The notes under the pieces were generated by a model. It searched no databases. It was given only the letters and a program-made list of their open reading frames with translations, and was not told where the DNA came from. A stretch of DNA of 64,000 bases from the NCBI GenBank assembly GCA_022266195.1, contig WHVY01000003.1, positions 7,130,001 to 7,194,000 of the forward strand, in the 5' to 3' direction. Position 1 is the stretch's first letter, and each line of letters opens with the position of its first letter. The position numbers and the translations under genes were made by a program. Shown piece after piece: positions 13,759 through 27,076 of the stretch. The DNA comes from Tetranychus cinnabarinus (taxonomy: Eukaryota > Arthropoda > Arachnida > Trombidiformes > Tetranychidae).

Positions 13759-16700
13759 TTGACTGTGTAATTTATATCTTGGTGAAAGTTAAGGCCGATG
13801 CAAGAGGCCCTCAAACAAAAATTGTAAGCAATGATTTTTGAAGAGTTTCAGGAAAAATCTCAGAAGGAAATCAGCCCAGTTTGCATTGCTTTTTTTCATC
13901 TTCAGACGCAGAGAAAAAATTCATCAGAGGAGTTTAAGAAAAAGAAAAAATATGGCTAGATAATATCAAACTTAAAGAAATGCTGTCAGAATTAGCACTT
14001 GCCGAATAGACTCTTAAAGAGCTGACAAGATAAACTCAGGTTGCCTCTAAAATTTTGGATGAAAACTGTATGCACCTCTGCTTTATGACAATCCTTTGCA
14101 ACCTAAAAATAACCTCGAAGAGAAATCTTTTGAGGGAACAAATTTGGGTTAAAGTTTGTAATAAAGAGTAGTAAAAAGAGATTTCATCAAAACGGTTCAT
14201 AATTAAAATTAATAGATTTTCGTGTCATTTCAATATTCACCTTGTTGAGAGTGACAAAAGTTTATTCATGGAGTAACCATTCACTATTTTGTCAGCGCAA
14301 GAAAAGGCTTCTCACAATGAATATCGAAAGGGTAATCGGCTTTTGTTCAATTTTACATTGTTTGTCTGTTTATCCTCTTTTTCCCTTTTTTTGACAACAA
14401 ACTGTTTATCTATTTCACAAAAACTGGTTAAGTAATTCAATTAACTTTTCATGTTCATCTTCACCTTTTTCTTGCTCGTTTTTTTCTTCTTCGTTTTTCT
14501 TTTACTTCTACTTCTTGATATGAAACATCTTTTCAAAGGTTCAAGACAAGAATTGATTTTCCTTACCTCTTCTTTTTCCACTAAATTACCCATTTCATTT
14601 ATCAACAGTTAAATTATTGCACATCAGCCAATGCATTTTCATTTCATTTTGAATAAAGAAATGATCAGAAATGGAAAAGTAAAGAGCCATAAATTGCGTA
14701 TCGTTTAATGCAATAATTCATTGTCATTGTATGTCAATTGTTGTCAGCCTTTTCTTTCAACCATATGACATGAGATTCATCATAATTGTCAAAATGGTTT
14801 ACAATAAGATGAATATTTGTGCAACAATGAAATTTGAATAAACCAATATTCAACAGATTTGTTCAATCCAATCATGTGAAACCCATAAATTGAACATTCA
14901 AAGTTGAACGTGCAAACAAAATAAACTTTGACCCGATTCCAGCAAAGTATTTTTCTTCCTGTAACTTCCTTTAGAAGTTTTTTTCCAAAAGTTCACAATC
15001 GAGGATTCGCTCAGTCTTATGTCTCTCTATTAACATTGCAAATGAACATTTGGATATTATTACAGTAAACAGAACTGAATATCTTGCTTCCATTGTGATT
15101 CCTGGAATCAGTTAATTTGTTAGTGTAACATTACCTCGCTCAAGCTAGGTTTACTTAACCTTTGCAAAGACTTTTGTATTTCAGCTTGGCTTTGTAATTA
15201 CATAACTATTGGTCATTATAGCATAATCAAATGTTACTTCGGCTTCGAACTTCAGAATCCATTTGAACCACGCATCATGCAATGCTTTGGGCACTGTTTT
15301 GTATCGAATCATCAAAAGATAATCAACAATGATGATCAATTTACAATTGACAATATTTTCGGCTGAAACATTATCAGCTTTGGATAAAAGGAAACTGTAA
15401 ATTGGTTTCAATGGTTTTCAACAGTAAAAACTGTTGACACGAACAGAATGGTTTGGAAAAAAATCAAACTTGCTTTTTTTGCTACTCATGAACAGGATGA
15501 GATGAAATTTTTGTGAAAAGGAAAGTATTAAAAGCGGCAAGAAAAAGTAACAAGACAGATTGAAGAAAAAATAATGAAAAAGAAACTGCATGGAGATCTA
15601 GAGAAGAGATGAGATGAGAAATGGATGAAACTTCTTGAGATGAAGAAAAGTCCATTTTGAGGTTAAAGTGATGGAAAAAGGAGAGTAAAGTCTGGGAATG
15701 ATAATGATAAAGGGACAGTTCTGAATGAGAAGGATAAAGTGAAGAGCAAATAACAAGGTAACTTAATACCCTTTGCTGTTGTTTAATACAGTCTAAACCA
15801 TTCTCGGCCATTTCTCCATCAAATTGAACAGTTAAACAGAACCAAATGGAAACAATTTTCACTCTGAAAACTGTTTTTTTTGTCATTCTTTGATTTTCTG
15901 CAACATTTTCTTCTTCTTTCAACTTGCTCGCTGAACATGACCTTAAATGTGACCAAATCTTTTACCATGCTCAGGACTTTCACTTCAACATTAATAATTC
16001 AACAATCAATTTCAACCTTTAAATGCTAAAATAGATTAAACTCTCAACATTCAAATGAAAAATGATTCTTGAATGTTTAATGAATTTCCAGTATTCATGA
16101 TAGCTTTGAAAAGAATTTCAGACATTTCAATACAAATGTTCTGGAATTGCATCTCAATTGAATTTTGGGTGACCTTTGCAGCCTTTTGATCGAATGATTC
16201 GTCAATGCAAAGTTTGATTCGAGTTTACTTCAGAACTTTTTAGTTCGATTTTTTTGCAAACATCACTTTTCGAGTCATCGTGAAATCGAAATCGTTTTTC
16301 CAAGTATTTCGTTCTTAAAGATTGCAAGTCTTTCTGTTAATGCATTTTAACGACTTTTCAAGCAAGACTTTTCTTCTTGAACCGACAGAAGCTCTTGATG
16401 TTTAATTGAAGGAAAAGAAACTTTTCTCGGAAGTTACATGGAAAACTCGACATTTTCTGATACAATGATTCTGCAAAGTTGTCGAGTCTTCTCAGCCCAC
16501 AAGCAACTAATTAAATTTCAACGAACCAAGCTATTGACCAAGAAGAGTGAAATTTTTCCTCTTAACCATTTTCCAACAACACTTGCAATATTAATATAAA
16601 TCGCCAGATTTTCAGTTTATCTGATGAAAATTTTGCTCATCTCATTTCCGAAAGGAAAAGGAAGATGAAAATCGGAAATGATTTTCTTTGCCTCATATTT

Positions 16701-19700
16701 TCCCTCCAATGCCAATATTCATGTCAACGGATTAGGCAATGAAGAAGAAGATGGAAGCGAACAAAAAAAAGAAGAAACAAGAAGATTAATCCGAATTGTA
16801 CAGAAGTTTGTCATTAAACTGAGCTCGACTGATGAATATAAAAGTGAAGTCTGGTGAAAAGTTTCAAAAAAAGTCGTCAACAAAAAAAGGATTAAAAGTT
16901 AACATTTTGAAATCACCAATTTGTTGAAACAATAATGAAACAAAACAAACTTTTGTCTCCAATGAAAGTGAAGGCAAAAAGATTTGACTTTCAAGCAAAT
17001 TAAATTAACACTTTTGTCCATCACTTTTCATTGTTTCATGAAGAGAAGTAAAAAGAAGAGCAAATTGATGCAAATCTTACGGAAAATCACAATTGGAATT
17101 AAATCTAAACAGAAAAAGAGATTGAATGATTGAGTAAATTGTCACAATGGCAACACCTGAATGAGTTGATTAACTTGATTGGGTTCGAGTGACAAGCAAA
17201 AAGTGTTTCAAGTTGATAGTCAAGTTATCATGTAAAGAAGAAGAAAAGAGGCGAAAAAAGTCTTTTTTTGACAAAGTTGAATGATTTTTCATGGCCTCAT
17301 GAACTTGCAATATTGAACATTGATATTGAACCGTTATAAGAAGGAAATGTTTAACTGTTCATTTATGCAAATCTATCAAGTGTCTATAACTATCTAACTC
17401 AACGTCTCATGAACATTGGCTACAGAGTGCAAAACTAACTCATCTAATAAGGCAACAATATTGACTGGTAAAGGATGCCATTTGTAGAATCAAATTGAGA
17501 GAAGAAGAAGAAAAGAGAAGAAAAAAAATCGCAACGAAAATGATATGAAAATAGTTGAATGGAGAATCATAATCTTAATGATTTGCCGGATTCAACAGAA
17601 CTCTTTATCTGTTCAGTAAACAGTATGAACATCTGAATATACATCATGTTCATATTTAATAATGGCAATATTTAATATATTGAATAGAGTTCGTCAAATG
17701 TTTATGACAATTTTCTGTATCAAAAGTGTCATTCATGCAACAAATAATCTCAAGAGTCAAAGAGTGAAGAGACGAATGGATGAGGCAAGGAAGAGGGTGA
17801 AATTAGGTGGCTTTCATGGCGATCCAGATGCAGAGAATTTTCTTATTTTTTAGATTTTCTTTTCATTTTCCTTTTCTTTTGCCTTTGAAAAGTTGGAACA
17901 GGTAAGAAAGATGAAGAAGATGCTCTAAGCTTTGTGTGTCATTATCATTGGAGGGTGAAAATTTTCATCACAATTTTACTTGAGGCATCGAGCAACTTTT
18001 CAATGTTGAATAGTCTTGTTGTTGTCTTTTGTTTATCGTGTTATTGTTGCTGTTACAGCATATTATTATTATTATCGAGAGTAAACAATAGCATCTTTGG
18101 GTGACAACATTTTCCTTTGGATACACTTTTTCTTGTTACTTTGCTTTTTTTTGTTTTTTGTTTCACTCTTGCTGCTGTCTTCTGTTTTTGTGTTCATCCA
18201 CATGCTTTGTCATCTTTGAGTCTTTCCTTGAAACTTAATATATCAAGGTAAAGTTTAATTTAATTTTATATCTTTACAGTGATGAGAGAAGAGATAAAAG
18301 TGAGCAAATCATCAAGATGTTGCCTTTTGGTGGAGTAGAATGAAAATAATTCAACAGAATTGTTCAAAATCATGTTTACTTTTCACCTTTTAATGTTTCA
18401 ATTTCTCTACAATATTTGTCAAAGTGACACATTTTTCTGTTCGTACATTTCAATGGTGAAGTTAGTCGAAGTTTCATCTTTATTGCACACATTGAAGCCG
18501 TTGGTCGACTACTGATGAAGTCCGAAAAAAATCCAAAACTCTTATTCCGAAAGAAGAGTCGATGGGTCGAGATCAACTGCAAATGCTGAGAATACCAAAA
18601 GTCTATAAAGGCCAATTTCGTCTTTTCTCATTTTCCAAATTCGCTCAGCATTTTGACTGTAATTTGATGTTTTGATCCTTTTGTGATTGGTATAACTTGT
18701 CCGGTCAAATATTCACAGAGCCTTTGGATTTGCTTGTTCATTTAAAAATGTTTGCTAATTTTGTTTGAAATGATTGCAATTCGAGTTGACACTGTTGAGG
18801 GGAAAAATTGAAATTCAAAGTTTTCTATTAAAATGAGTCTTGTAAAAGTAATTTAATTGCATTGAATTTGCATTTTGATACTTTTGCCTGATGATTATGG
18901 GAATAAACTGTTGAAGGAATCAAATGTATTCAAATTTGCTAATAGACTTCAGACTAAATGTTAAAGTGAAAATAATTTTTCTTCTCATTTTCATAATCAG
19001 AGTTGGGTTGATCGTAAAGACACTCAATCAGTATATGATTGTTGCACATTAACATTGATTATTCCATGAAATGCTTTGAACAAATTTTCTCTGACATTTA
19101 GCTTAATTCATTGTTACATGAACGTCTCAACATTTATTGAAATATTAAATTTCCATTATTCTTGCGGTCTAAAAATGGGACAAAAAAATGAGCCAAAAAT
19201 GCAGCACAAAAGATATTCAATGTTGAGATTGAAAATTGATTGACAGTTGAAGAGTCGAGAGAAATGTTGAAATGAAATTTGCTCACAACTTGCAAAGTTT
19301 CAAAAGACGATAGAAGACGAGTTTATACCTTGATGAATACTCAAGAGCTGTCGCCATAATTTAGAGTTTTTACAGTCAGTTCCAAGTTGTGATTGATTAT
19401 ACAAGCATTGAACGGAAACATGATAACATGCAGCTAATGAAGATGAAAGTGAGTACCAATAATGACGGAATAATTTGAAAAGCAAAATAATGATTTTGAT
19501 TGATTGGATGATGCAATGTAGTGATGAGCACTTTCGAGCCTGGTAATGATTACATCATGAAAATAATGAATCAATTCATTATCGTGATGAGAATAATGTT
19601 CATGGTCTTGATTTTAAATGGCAAAATAAGTGACAACAAAAGTTGACTAAAAATGGAAAATAATTTTTACCAATTCAATTCTTATTTTGACACGATTTTC

Positions 19701-20310
19701 ATTTGAAAAAGCATTGTAATTTAAAAATAAACTACGGAAAAGGTAAGAATGAAAATAAGAGTAAATCTTTTGAAAGTTTCTGATGAGATGAAATGAGTGA
19801 AACAGCTTTTCACTTTTTAAATTAATAACATTACTAAATGGTAATGATGAGTTGTGGAAGTTGAGGAGAAATGATTAATAATGAAAAGAAATGAATGGTG
19901 AAAATAAATGTTGATGTGTTTTGGGCGACAAAAAAGGCTTGAAATTCATCATCAACTGTAATGATTAAATTGGATTCCCTGAAATGTTGCCATGGAAATA
20001 GAATGGCAATCGATTTGAAAGGTATGAAGAATTTGATTTTACATTAATTCAAATTTCAATGATGAAATATTGCCAATTCACCCAGTTTAATATTGAAAAT
20101 TGAATCGAGAGAAAAAAATGATTTGCATTTTTCGCAAACTTTACTTCAATCAATTTAATTACGATAAATTGGATCAATAATGATGCAAATACAGCCGAAA
20201 GATTTAAATATAGTCAAACCACCTTGATGGCGAAGCTTGATTGAACTGTTCCAAGCCTTATTTTCCTCGTTGAAAGCTCAAATGGAGTAGCTCAAGCTAA
20301 ATCTCAGCCC
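13759..20310. other. Intergenic DNA, no supported gene
   Basis: Long AT-rich tract. From 13800 to 14150 there are broken protein-like fragments, probably continuing the transposase-bearing insertion. The longest frame, 15482-15922 (-), begins at TTG and is low in complexity (Ser, Leu, Phe), so it is not called. A frame at 18376-18615 (-) has a Cys-containing C-terminal part but no ATG and no family. I see no RNA genes. From about 20220 the base composition rises towards the minisatellite. Confidence 0.5.
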
Positions 20311-20420
20311 GAGGGCTCATTATGAGGGCTCAATCTGAAAGCTCAATCTGAGAGCTCACTATGAGAGCTCATTAAGAGCGCTCACATTGAGATCTCATTT
20401 TGAGTACTCATTTTGAGTAC
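20311..20420. repeat. 13-bp minisatellite, 8.5 units, GAGNNCTC core
   Basis: Eight consecutive 13-bp units start at 20311, 20324, 20337, 20350, 20363, 20376, 20389 and 20402, followed by a half unit to 20420. The first reads GAGGGCTCATTAT and the last full one GAGTACTCATTTT. Each unit keeps a GAG-NN-CTC core, with one GAA-NN-CTC variant, while the two central bases and the 5-bp tail vary. In three units (CG, AT, TA centres) the core is a perfect 8-bp palindrome. Looser GCTCAA-type copies precede the array from about 20270. No gene overlaps it. Confidence 0.88.
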
Positions 20421-23400
20421 AAGTAAATCCCAGTCCAGAATACCTCACTAATCTACCGTCATAACCCTTAACGCTCCACAACGAGGACTCAAAGGCCTTT
20501 AAAAAGGAACTTTTGTTTTACATTAAGCCAGTTGGCAATCTTTCTATTGTAGAAACAAGTTTTTTCTTATTCTTCCATTTCAAATAAAATTTACTTTAAA
20601 AACGAACTCTACATTGATGTTCATTAAATAAGAAGCAAGCTAAATCAAAGTTTTCCGTCTGCTTGCAAGACGTGTACAATATCTTCTGTAAAATATAAAT
20701 CGTAACCTCAAAAATCGAAATAACTTTCGTAATGCGATATCGAACTTTTTTTATGGCATATCTTAATCACCAGTAGTAAGTAAAAGTCCGGTTCCAGGAC
20801 AAAAGGTGTCAGACCTAAGAGCATTGAGTTGGGAGCACCTTTAACTGACGTTTTCTATCAGAGATTCTTCTGTTTAAAGGATGCTAGATTCGAATGATTT
20901 AGGTGAAAGTGAGATAGAGAGATCAGAAGCTAAAATGTGAGTAAAGATACGTTAAAAAGCGTTCGCCGTTAGTTTTCTGAAGCTGAAGAGTGAATTTGTA
21001 ATGAGCGATGAATAAACTTTGTCTGGTAAAACATTGCAGCTTAAATAAAAGTTGATTTGTCAGATTTTATCACAGTTTTCATGTCCTGCTCACACATGAT
21101 ACAATTGAATTGTCATAATGTTCTGAGCATCATCTGAAAGGTTAACAGATTTTCTGTGTAAAATCAATAAAAGACGTGAAAAAATGAAGATGAACGTAGT
21201 GTAAGAGTGTGTGAAAGAGAAACTTTTGGTGAAAAAAATTCAATTTAATGAATATGTAGCTTCATTTGGGTTTTTGGTTTTCATGTTCAATTGCAAGTAC
21301 AATAGTTGACTAACTTTTTGTTGCATATAATTTAAGGTACATTTATGGTCTAATGAGTCGAGCTAGAAAGATATTAACCATCAGATTGAGGTTATTGTCA
21401 TAAAAACAAAAAAAAGGTTTGATTAATGATAATTCATGTGAATACAAATTAATCAAACTTTTGTCTATGATTCAGTTTCAGGAAAGTAGCAAAAAATTAT
21501 TTCATCTATTAATAACGTTGACATATTTATTTTATCAAAAGATGAAATTGATAATGGATTACTTTATAGCTTTTGCCTCTTGCAACCAACAATTCCAACA
21601 ATTGGCATTAACAATTGATGATAAAAAAAGAGAAGCTAAAACTCGCCAATCAGGATAATTATAATACCACAGTTGGAATGATAATGGGATGAAACAATCT
21701 GAATAACAATTGAAAGGAATAAAGATGAAAAGTATGGAAGGAGGAAACTGGTGAAAACAATCACAAAAGAGGATCAAAAATACTCCCTGCAAATGATTTG
21801 CCTTCAAAGGTGTTGGAATCAATGACATCAAGACTGATAGCAATCAAGATGATTAAAGATTATCTCGGTTAAGGTGTTATAATAATTATGCAAAATGACC
21901 TGATAATGCATCCAAACTATTGACAGTACGTCATAATGTACGGCTTAATACAAGTCTGGATAAATATTGTCTCTTATCAATTTGTGTGTTCAATAATGAG
22001 ACTTGATGTTATTTTTAGATCTAATCAATCGAGTAAACCTTGACGGAAAATGGAATGAAAAAAATTTGACAGAATCTAAAAAATTGCTTGAATAGGTTTG
22101 GAACATGGATTTCAGAAAAACGAACATGGAACAGAAAATGTATTTTTTGAAGATTGAGCAAATATTAGTGTTAACTTTTTGTAACATCAGAATGAATCCG
22201 AACCTGATTGAGAACTCAATTGGAGCTATAACGACTCTGATTATCGCTATTGCTATCGTTTTACGACTTCCTTCCAATAAGTGAATGTGTTATCAAACTT
22301 TCTTAATTTCTCAATAGATAGCATTCAGAGTCTATGATATTAAGTTTACCTTTAATGGCCCATTAAAAGTAGATATTGATAATAACGTAATATTAGTCAA
22401 CATAAAGGTTCAATTCTCAAGTTATCAGGTCGTTTTCTTGGTATGTAAATCGGGAGGAGTTTTGGTACTCAGGTTTCAAAGGAGTGACAAAACCAGGTTG
22501 AATACTTGCAGATTTATGGCTCGTTCAGTGCTAACATAAATATCGAAATCCAATGAAAATAACTTCTGAAAGAATGAAAAATTCATTAGAAATAATTTCG
22601 CAAAGAAAATAACCTCAAATGTCGTGAAAAGTCGAAAGAAACGAACTTTAAACTTGAAGTCAAAGTCTCATGATTTTTCTAATCCAAGTTCACCTGGAAA
22701 AGTTTTCAGTCTTGGGCAATAGCAGCTCGTGGTTTGAACCACAATGGGTTGAAGTAACACCATTGAAACTGTTTGCATATTAATGGTTTAATATGAAAAT
22801 TTGATTCATCAACTGTTAATAATTGAAGTGAACCTAGACTGGAATGAGAGAAACTTGAATAAGGTTGAAAAGAAATGAGCAAGCAAATGAAAGGGAAAAA
22901 AGGGAAAAAACGAAACAAGAACTTTTCTCTGATAAACTTCCTGACACTCGAAAAAAAACATCCACAGATGGATTACTCTTGAGTGAGCACCATTAGTCTT
23001 TCATTGAAGATGATGAGATGAAGAAGAAGAAGAATAAAATGGGAGAATAATTTTGTTCATTCTAATCATTCAGTTTCATCTTGATTCCCCTTTTATACTA
23101 AATATGTATTTAAAGGAAAGAAAGATACGAACAAATGAGAAATTCATTGAGTAAAGGATAACTTTTTTTTAATAAGATACTCACTGACCCATATTGTCTT
23201 ATATTATAAGCGCTGTTCCTAAGCTCATGTAAGCGATTTTCACTTTTTTTACTTTTCATCATTTTCTTTCAAATAATCGTAATCATCAGTAATTGTTAAA
23301 AACAGGGTTTTTGTTTCGTTCCTCTAACATCAGATTCAAGTCTATTGTATTCATTTGAGCAAAAAATGAAAATTTCATCCAAATTTAACGTTCCAAAAGT

Positions 23401-26400
23401 TGAGTTTAAACAAATCCAAGTTACAAGTCAACTTCAAACACAACATGATTTAACTCAATTCCTTAGCTAGTAAATATGAGCAATCAGTATAACAAAAGGT
23501 TAGTTAAAAGGAAAGACCAATTTTTCGTCAAATAAATTGTTCGATGCAATTTTCGTAAAACATTTGTTGAATGATTTTTTACTTGAAAAGCGTTGGTATG
23601 CTGGATGGTGCATAAGCCAGGTTTGCATCGATAAATGAGATTGACTTGAAAAGCTGAAGAATGAAAATTTGAACCATTTCGTTCCATGCATTGCATGATA
23701 TTGGTAAAATGAGCTTCTGACTGTGTAATCAACTTAAAATTTATCAATTTTTACATGCAAGTAAACATCTGAAATGGACATTTACCGATATTAACTTGAT
23801 TAAACATTTGCCTGGAATGTAGACAAGCCGAGTCACAGCATGAAACATGAAATGGTCTAGGAATTGTTCAGGATGCTCATCAACCTTTAAAGCAATAATG
23901 GGTTGAAAAGGGAAAAAGAAACAAGACTGGAACCAGAATTTGAAATATTGAAAGAGTTTAAAATGTACAATGTTGAAATGAGTAACACAAAATGTTGCAC
24001 AGATTGTTGATGCATCAACCTCTCATGGGATATCTTGAAGCTTCCCTCTGACATGAAATGTTTCACTAGAAGTATCATTGAAAAATAAATCTCATTCTTT
24101 TCATCTCTATCTTCATTATAATCATCATCTTCTTTTGCTTCTCTTTTTTTCTTCTTCTCGAAACATTTGCTCTTTGCACTCTTAAACTCTTTTTTTTAAA
24201 CCAATGTTTAGCATTCACAGGGTTCACCATTATAATTTAGGTAAAAAGGTAGAAACAGAATAGTTTTGTTTCATTCTCTTCCCTGTAAACCATTCAAATG
24301 ATATTACAGATAAGTGTATATTATCATTTGAACATGAACTTGTTCTTATTCTTCACCTGATTCAAGGTGAAAAACATTATGAAAAGGATGTAAATTGAGA
24401 AAAGTTGAAGAGCAAAAAGAGCAAGAAAAAAGTGTCTCTTGATTTCATCTCATGAAAAGAATTGAACATCGAACTATTTCACCTTCATTTTCAGCATTAT
24501 TATGTTAACTCGACATTATCACCTGGTAAGTTAAACTGATTTTTTTCTCTCCATTTTATTCGATTTTCTTAAATTGACTTTACAAGTTTATTGTGTTGTC
24601 TTTTTGCAGGGAGAGAAAAAAAAGTTCAACTTGCATTTGAAACTTTCAGTGAATCCATGATGTTCAAGAGCTAGTTAAGACTCAGCATGTGCTTTACCTT
24701 TATTAACCCACTTTAATTAATTGATTGCAAATGAAGAGTAAAGGGGAAAATGAAGGTGAAAATGTTTTTAAAATGATGACAAAAAGAAGATGGAAAAGAC
24801 TGAAAAAACCTAAATTCATTGTAAACTATTAATCTTGTGAAATTTATTTTTGTTTGCTGGTTACTTGAAGAGTGTGTAAACCCATCAGATTTTATCAGCC
24901 AGGGAAAGGTGAAAACAAGTGAAAAGGCAGAATTGATATCAAAATAATCTCTCGAGTATTTTATCTTATTTAATGTGCTATTTTATTATTACAAATACAG
25001 AGTGAAGTGAAAGTTGGCTCAAGGATTGCTGGTTGCCTTTGAAGGCAAGAAGATGAAGATGAGGATGAAGAGGTAAATGTATATGTATATATCAAGAGCT
25101 CAATCTTCATTTTCGCATTCATAAAATGTATTCCATTTTATCTTCTCTTGCTTTCTCTCTTTCTCTTCCAAGGATTAACATGGTAAATTTTTGTGGCTTT
25201 CAATTGAATCTACCTTGAGGCTGACTTTGCTTATGTAACAAAAAAAGAAACTGAATTTCATCTCAATATTAGAGTTAAATTAAATTCATCTTCTTTGGCA
25301 GATTCAAAGTATTCAGAAGAGTTTTCAGATCAACATTCAGCTCATCATGCTGCATCGAGTTGTAAAGTCAAGGCTCAATCTTTCACTCTTCGAGATGAGG
25401 CAAGAAAAAATTGAATTAAATCGACATTGGAAAGTAGGAAATTGGAGGGAAAATAAATCATAAAGTGTCAAATGATTATGATTATCGGTTAATCAACATT
25501 TGATTTCCTTTTGATTAGTCTTTACTTTTGGATCAATCTTTTATTGGATTGAGATACAAAGCAAATAAAGTGTAAGCTGACCGAATCTGGTTTCTGGTTT
25601 GGGTTTAAACCCATTTTTATTCATATCTTGGTAAAGTTGAAGGCAAAAATTTGGTTCTTTTTGAAGAGCAACTGAATGGAGATTAGATTCAAACGTTAAT
25701 TGTAACAATGATTAATGAAGAAATTAAGAGATGACAATTAATGAGTTATGAAAGGCTTTTGTCTATTGAAATGAATCTATTTCTTATTATTTTAGTGTGT
25801 AAATGACCAAAGGAAATCAATTGTAATCTATTGAAAAAGGTTTAATCAATCATTGGTCAAGAGTGTTTGAACATTTCAATGGAAACGGTTTCAGTCAATT
25901 ATTTGAAATTCATTTTCAAGTTACACTTGACTCTTTTTTCATTTTTGATTGACATTCTGTTCAATCAATTATGATTTTAATGTGATAATACTGTCAATTA
26001 TGTTGATTATCATGTGAATGGTTTTACAAATAAATAGCAATCAACTTTACTCTTTAAAAGACATTTTATTATTGCATTTATTCAGCAATCAGATACATTT
26101 GATAATTGTCAATTTAGTTGAGAGAAAAATGAAAAAACTGTAAATTGAGTCAAAAAATATCATCTAATGGATGGAAATGAAAAATGACAAAATTATTGGG
26201 TTGATTGAAAAATTTAATTTCAATGTAAAACGTTTAGCTTTCATGAGTGTATTTGACTTTTGATTGGATATTAATTGGTGAGTGAATATGAAATTGTTTC
26301 ATTGATAATGTGACTAGTTATCATTATTGGAGTTGCCTGAAGATTCATTGTGTAAACCTTTCGGAAACTGTTAAATTGAATGTTGAATAGGAAATAAGCT

Positions 26401-27076
26401 TTTATCTGTTAGAATATTTTTCATGAATATTTTTGCCTTTAGGTGTTTCCAATGAATAATTCAGGTTTCTTTTTGTTATCACAATGAAAATAATTATCAG
26501 CTCAACAATGTAAACCTTTAGTTGAGTGAATTAAAGGGAAACAAAAACAAAAAAAAGATTAAAGCTTAATTGTTAAGGTGTGAACAAAATCAAGCCTTGT
26601 TGCGGCCATACATTTGCCTGTGATTCGCAAATAATATTAATAATAAAGTGTTTTGCTTTTAATAGGTTAAAAACAAATGAATATATTTGATTTGATTTGC
26701 ATTTTATTTCATTTCATTGCATTCATTCATAATATATATACTTGCTAATCTAATCTAATGATAGTTTGTAACAATAAATAATGATGGAAATGTACATTTT
26801 GAACATTGCTGTTTTTTGGGCAAAAAAAGAGTTGCTCTAATTATGCTGTTACATGTACGAGTTAATTTACAATGGCTTTTTTTAAATACAGCTGTACCTT
26901 AATGGGTAATTTTTTATCGTCCAATTGTTCAGCAACATTGTCATTAGTCAATTTTGAACAACAATTAATAGATATTTTAGGTTTGTTAAAATGCAACAGG
27001 CAAGGTAATGATAAAAAAAGGTTTTGTGTCAACTGTGTTTGGGTTGAGAAATGGGTTTCCACTGATTTACGTTGAT
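20421..27076. other. Intergenic DNA downstream of Shaw, no supported gene
   Basis: AT-rich sequence downstream of the 3' end of the minus-strand channel gene, so its left-hand 3' UTR probably lies in the right part of this tract. I could not fix a polyadenylation site. Open frames of 60-95 codons exist on both strands, but none has a recognisable domain. A perfect 11-bp inverted repeat, TTCAAATGATA with its complement, lies at 24293-24303 and 24322-24332. An alternative last coding exon for Shaw could also be here, but I could not identify one. Confidence 0.5.

Noticed and set aside
15482..15922. 146-codon open frame on the minus strand
   Set aside because: It starts at TTG, is dominated by Ser, Leu, Phe and His from purine-rich sequence on the other strand, and shows no domain or splice context.
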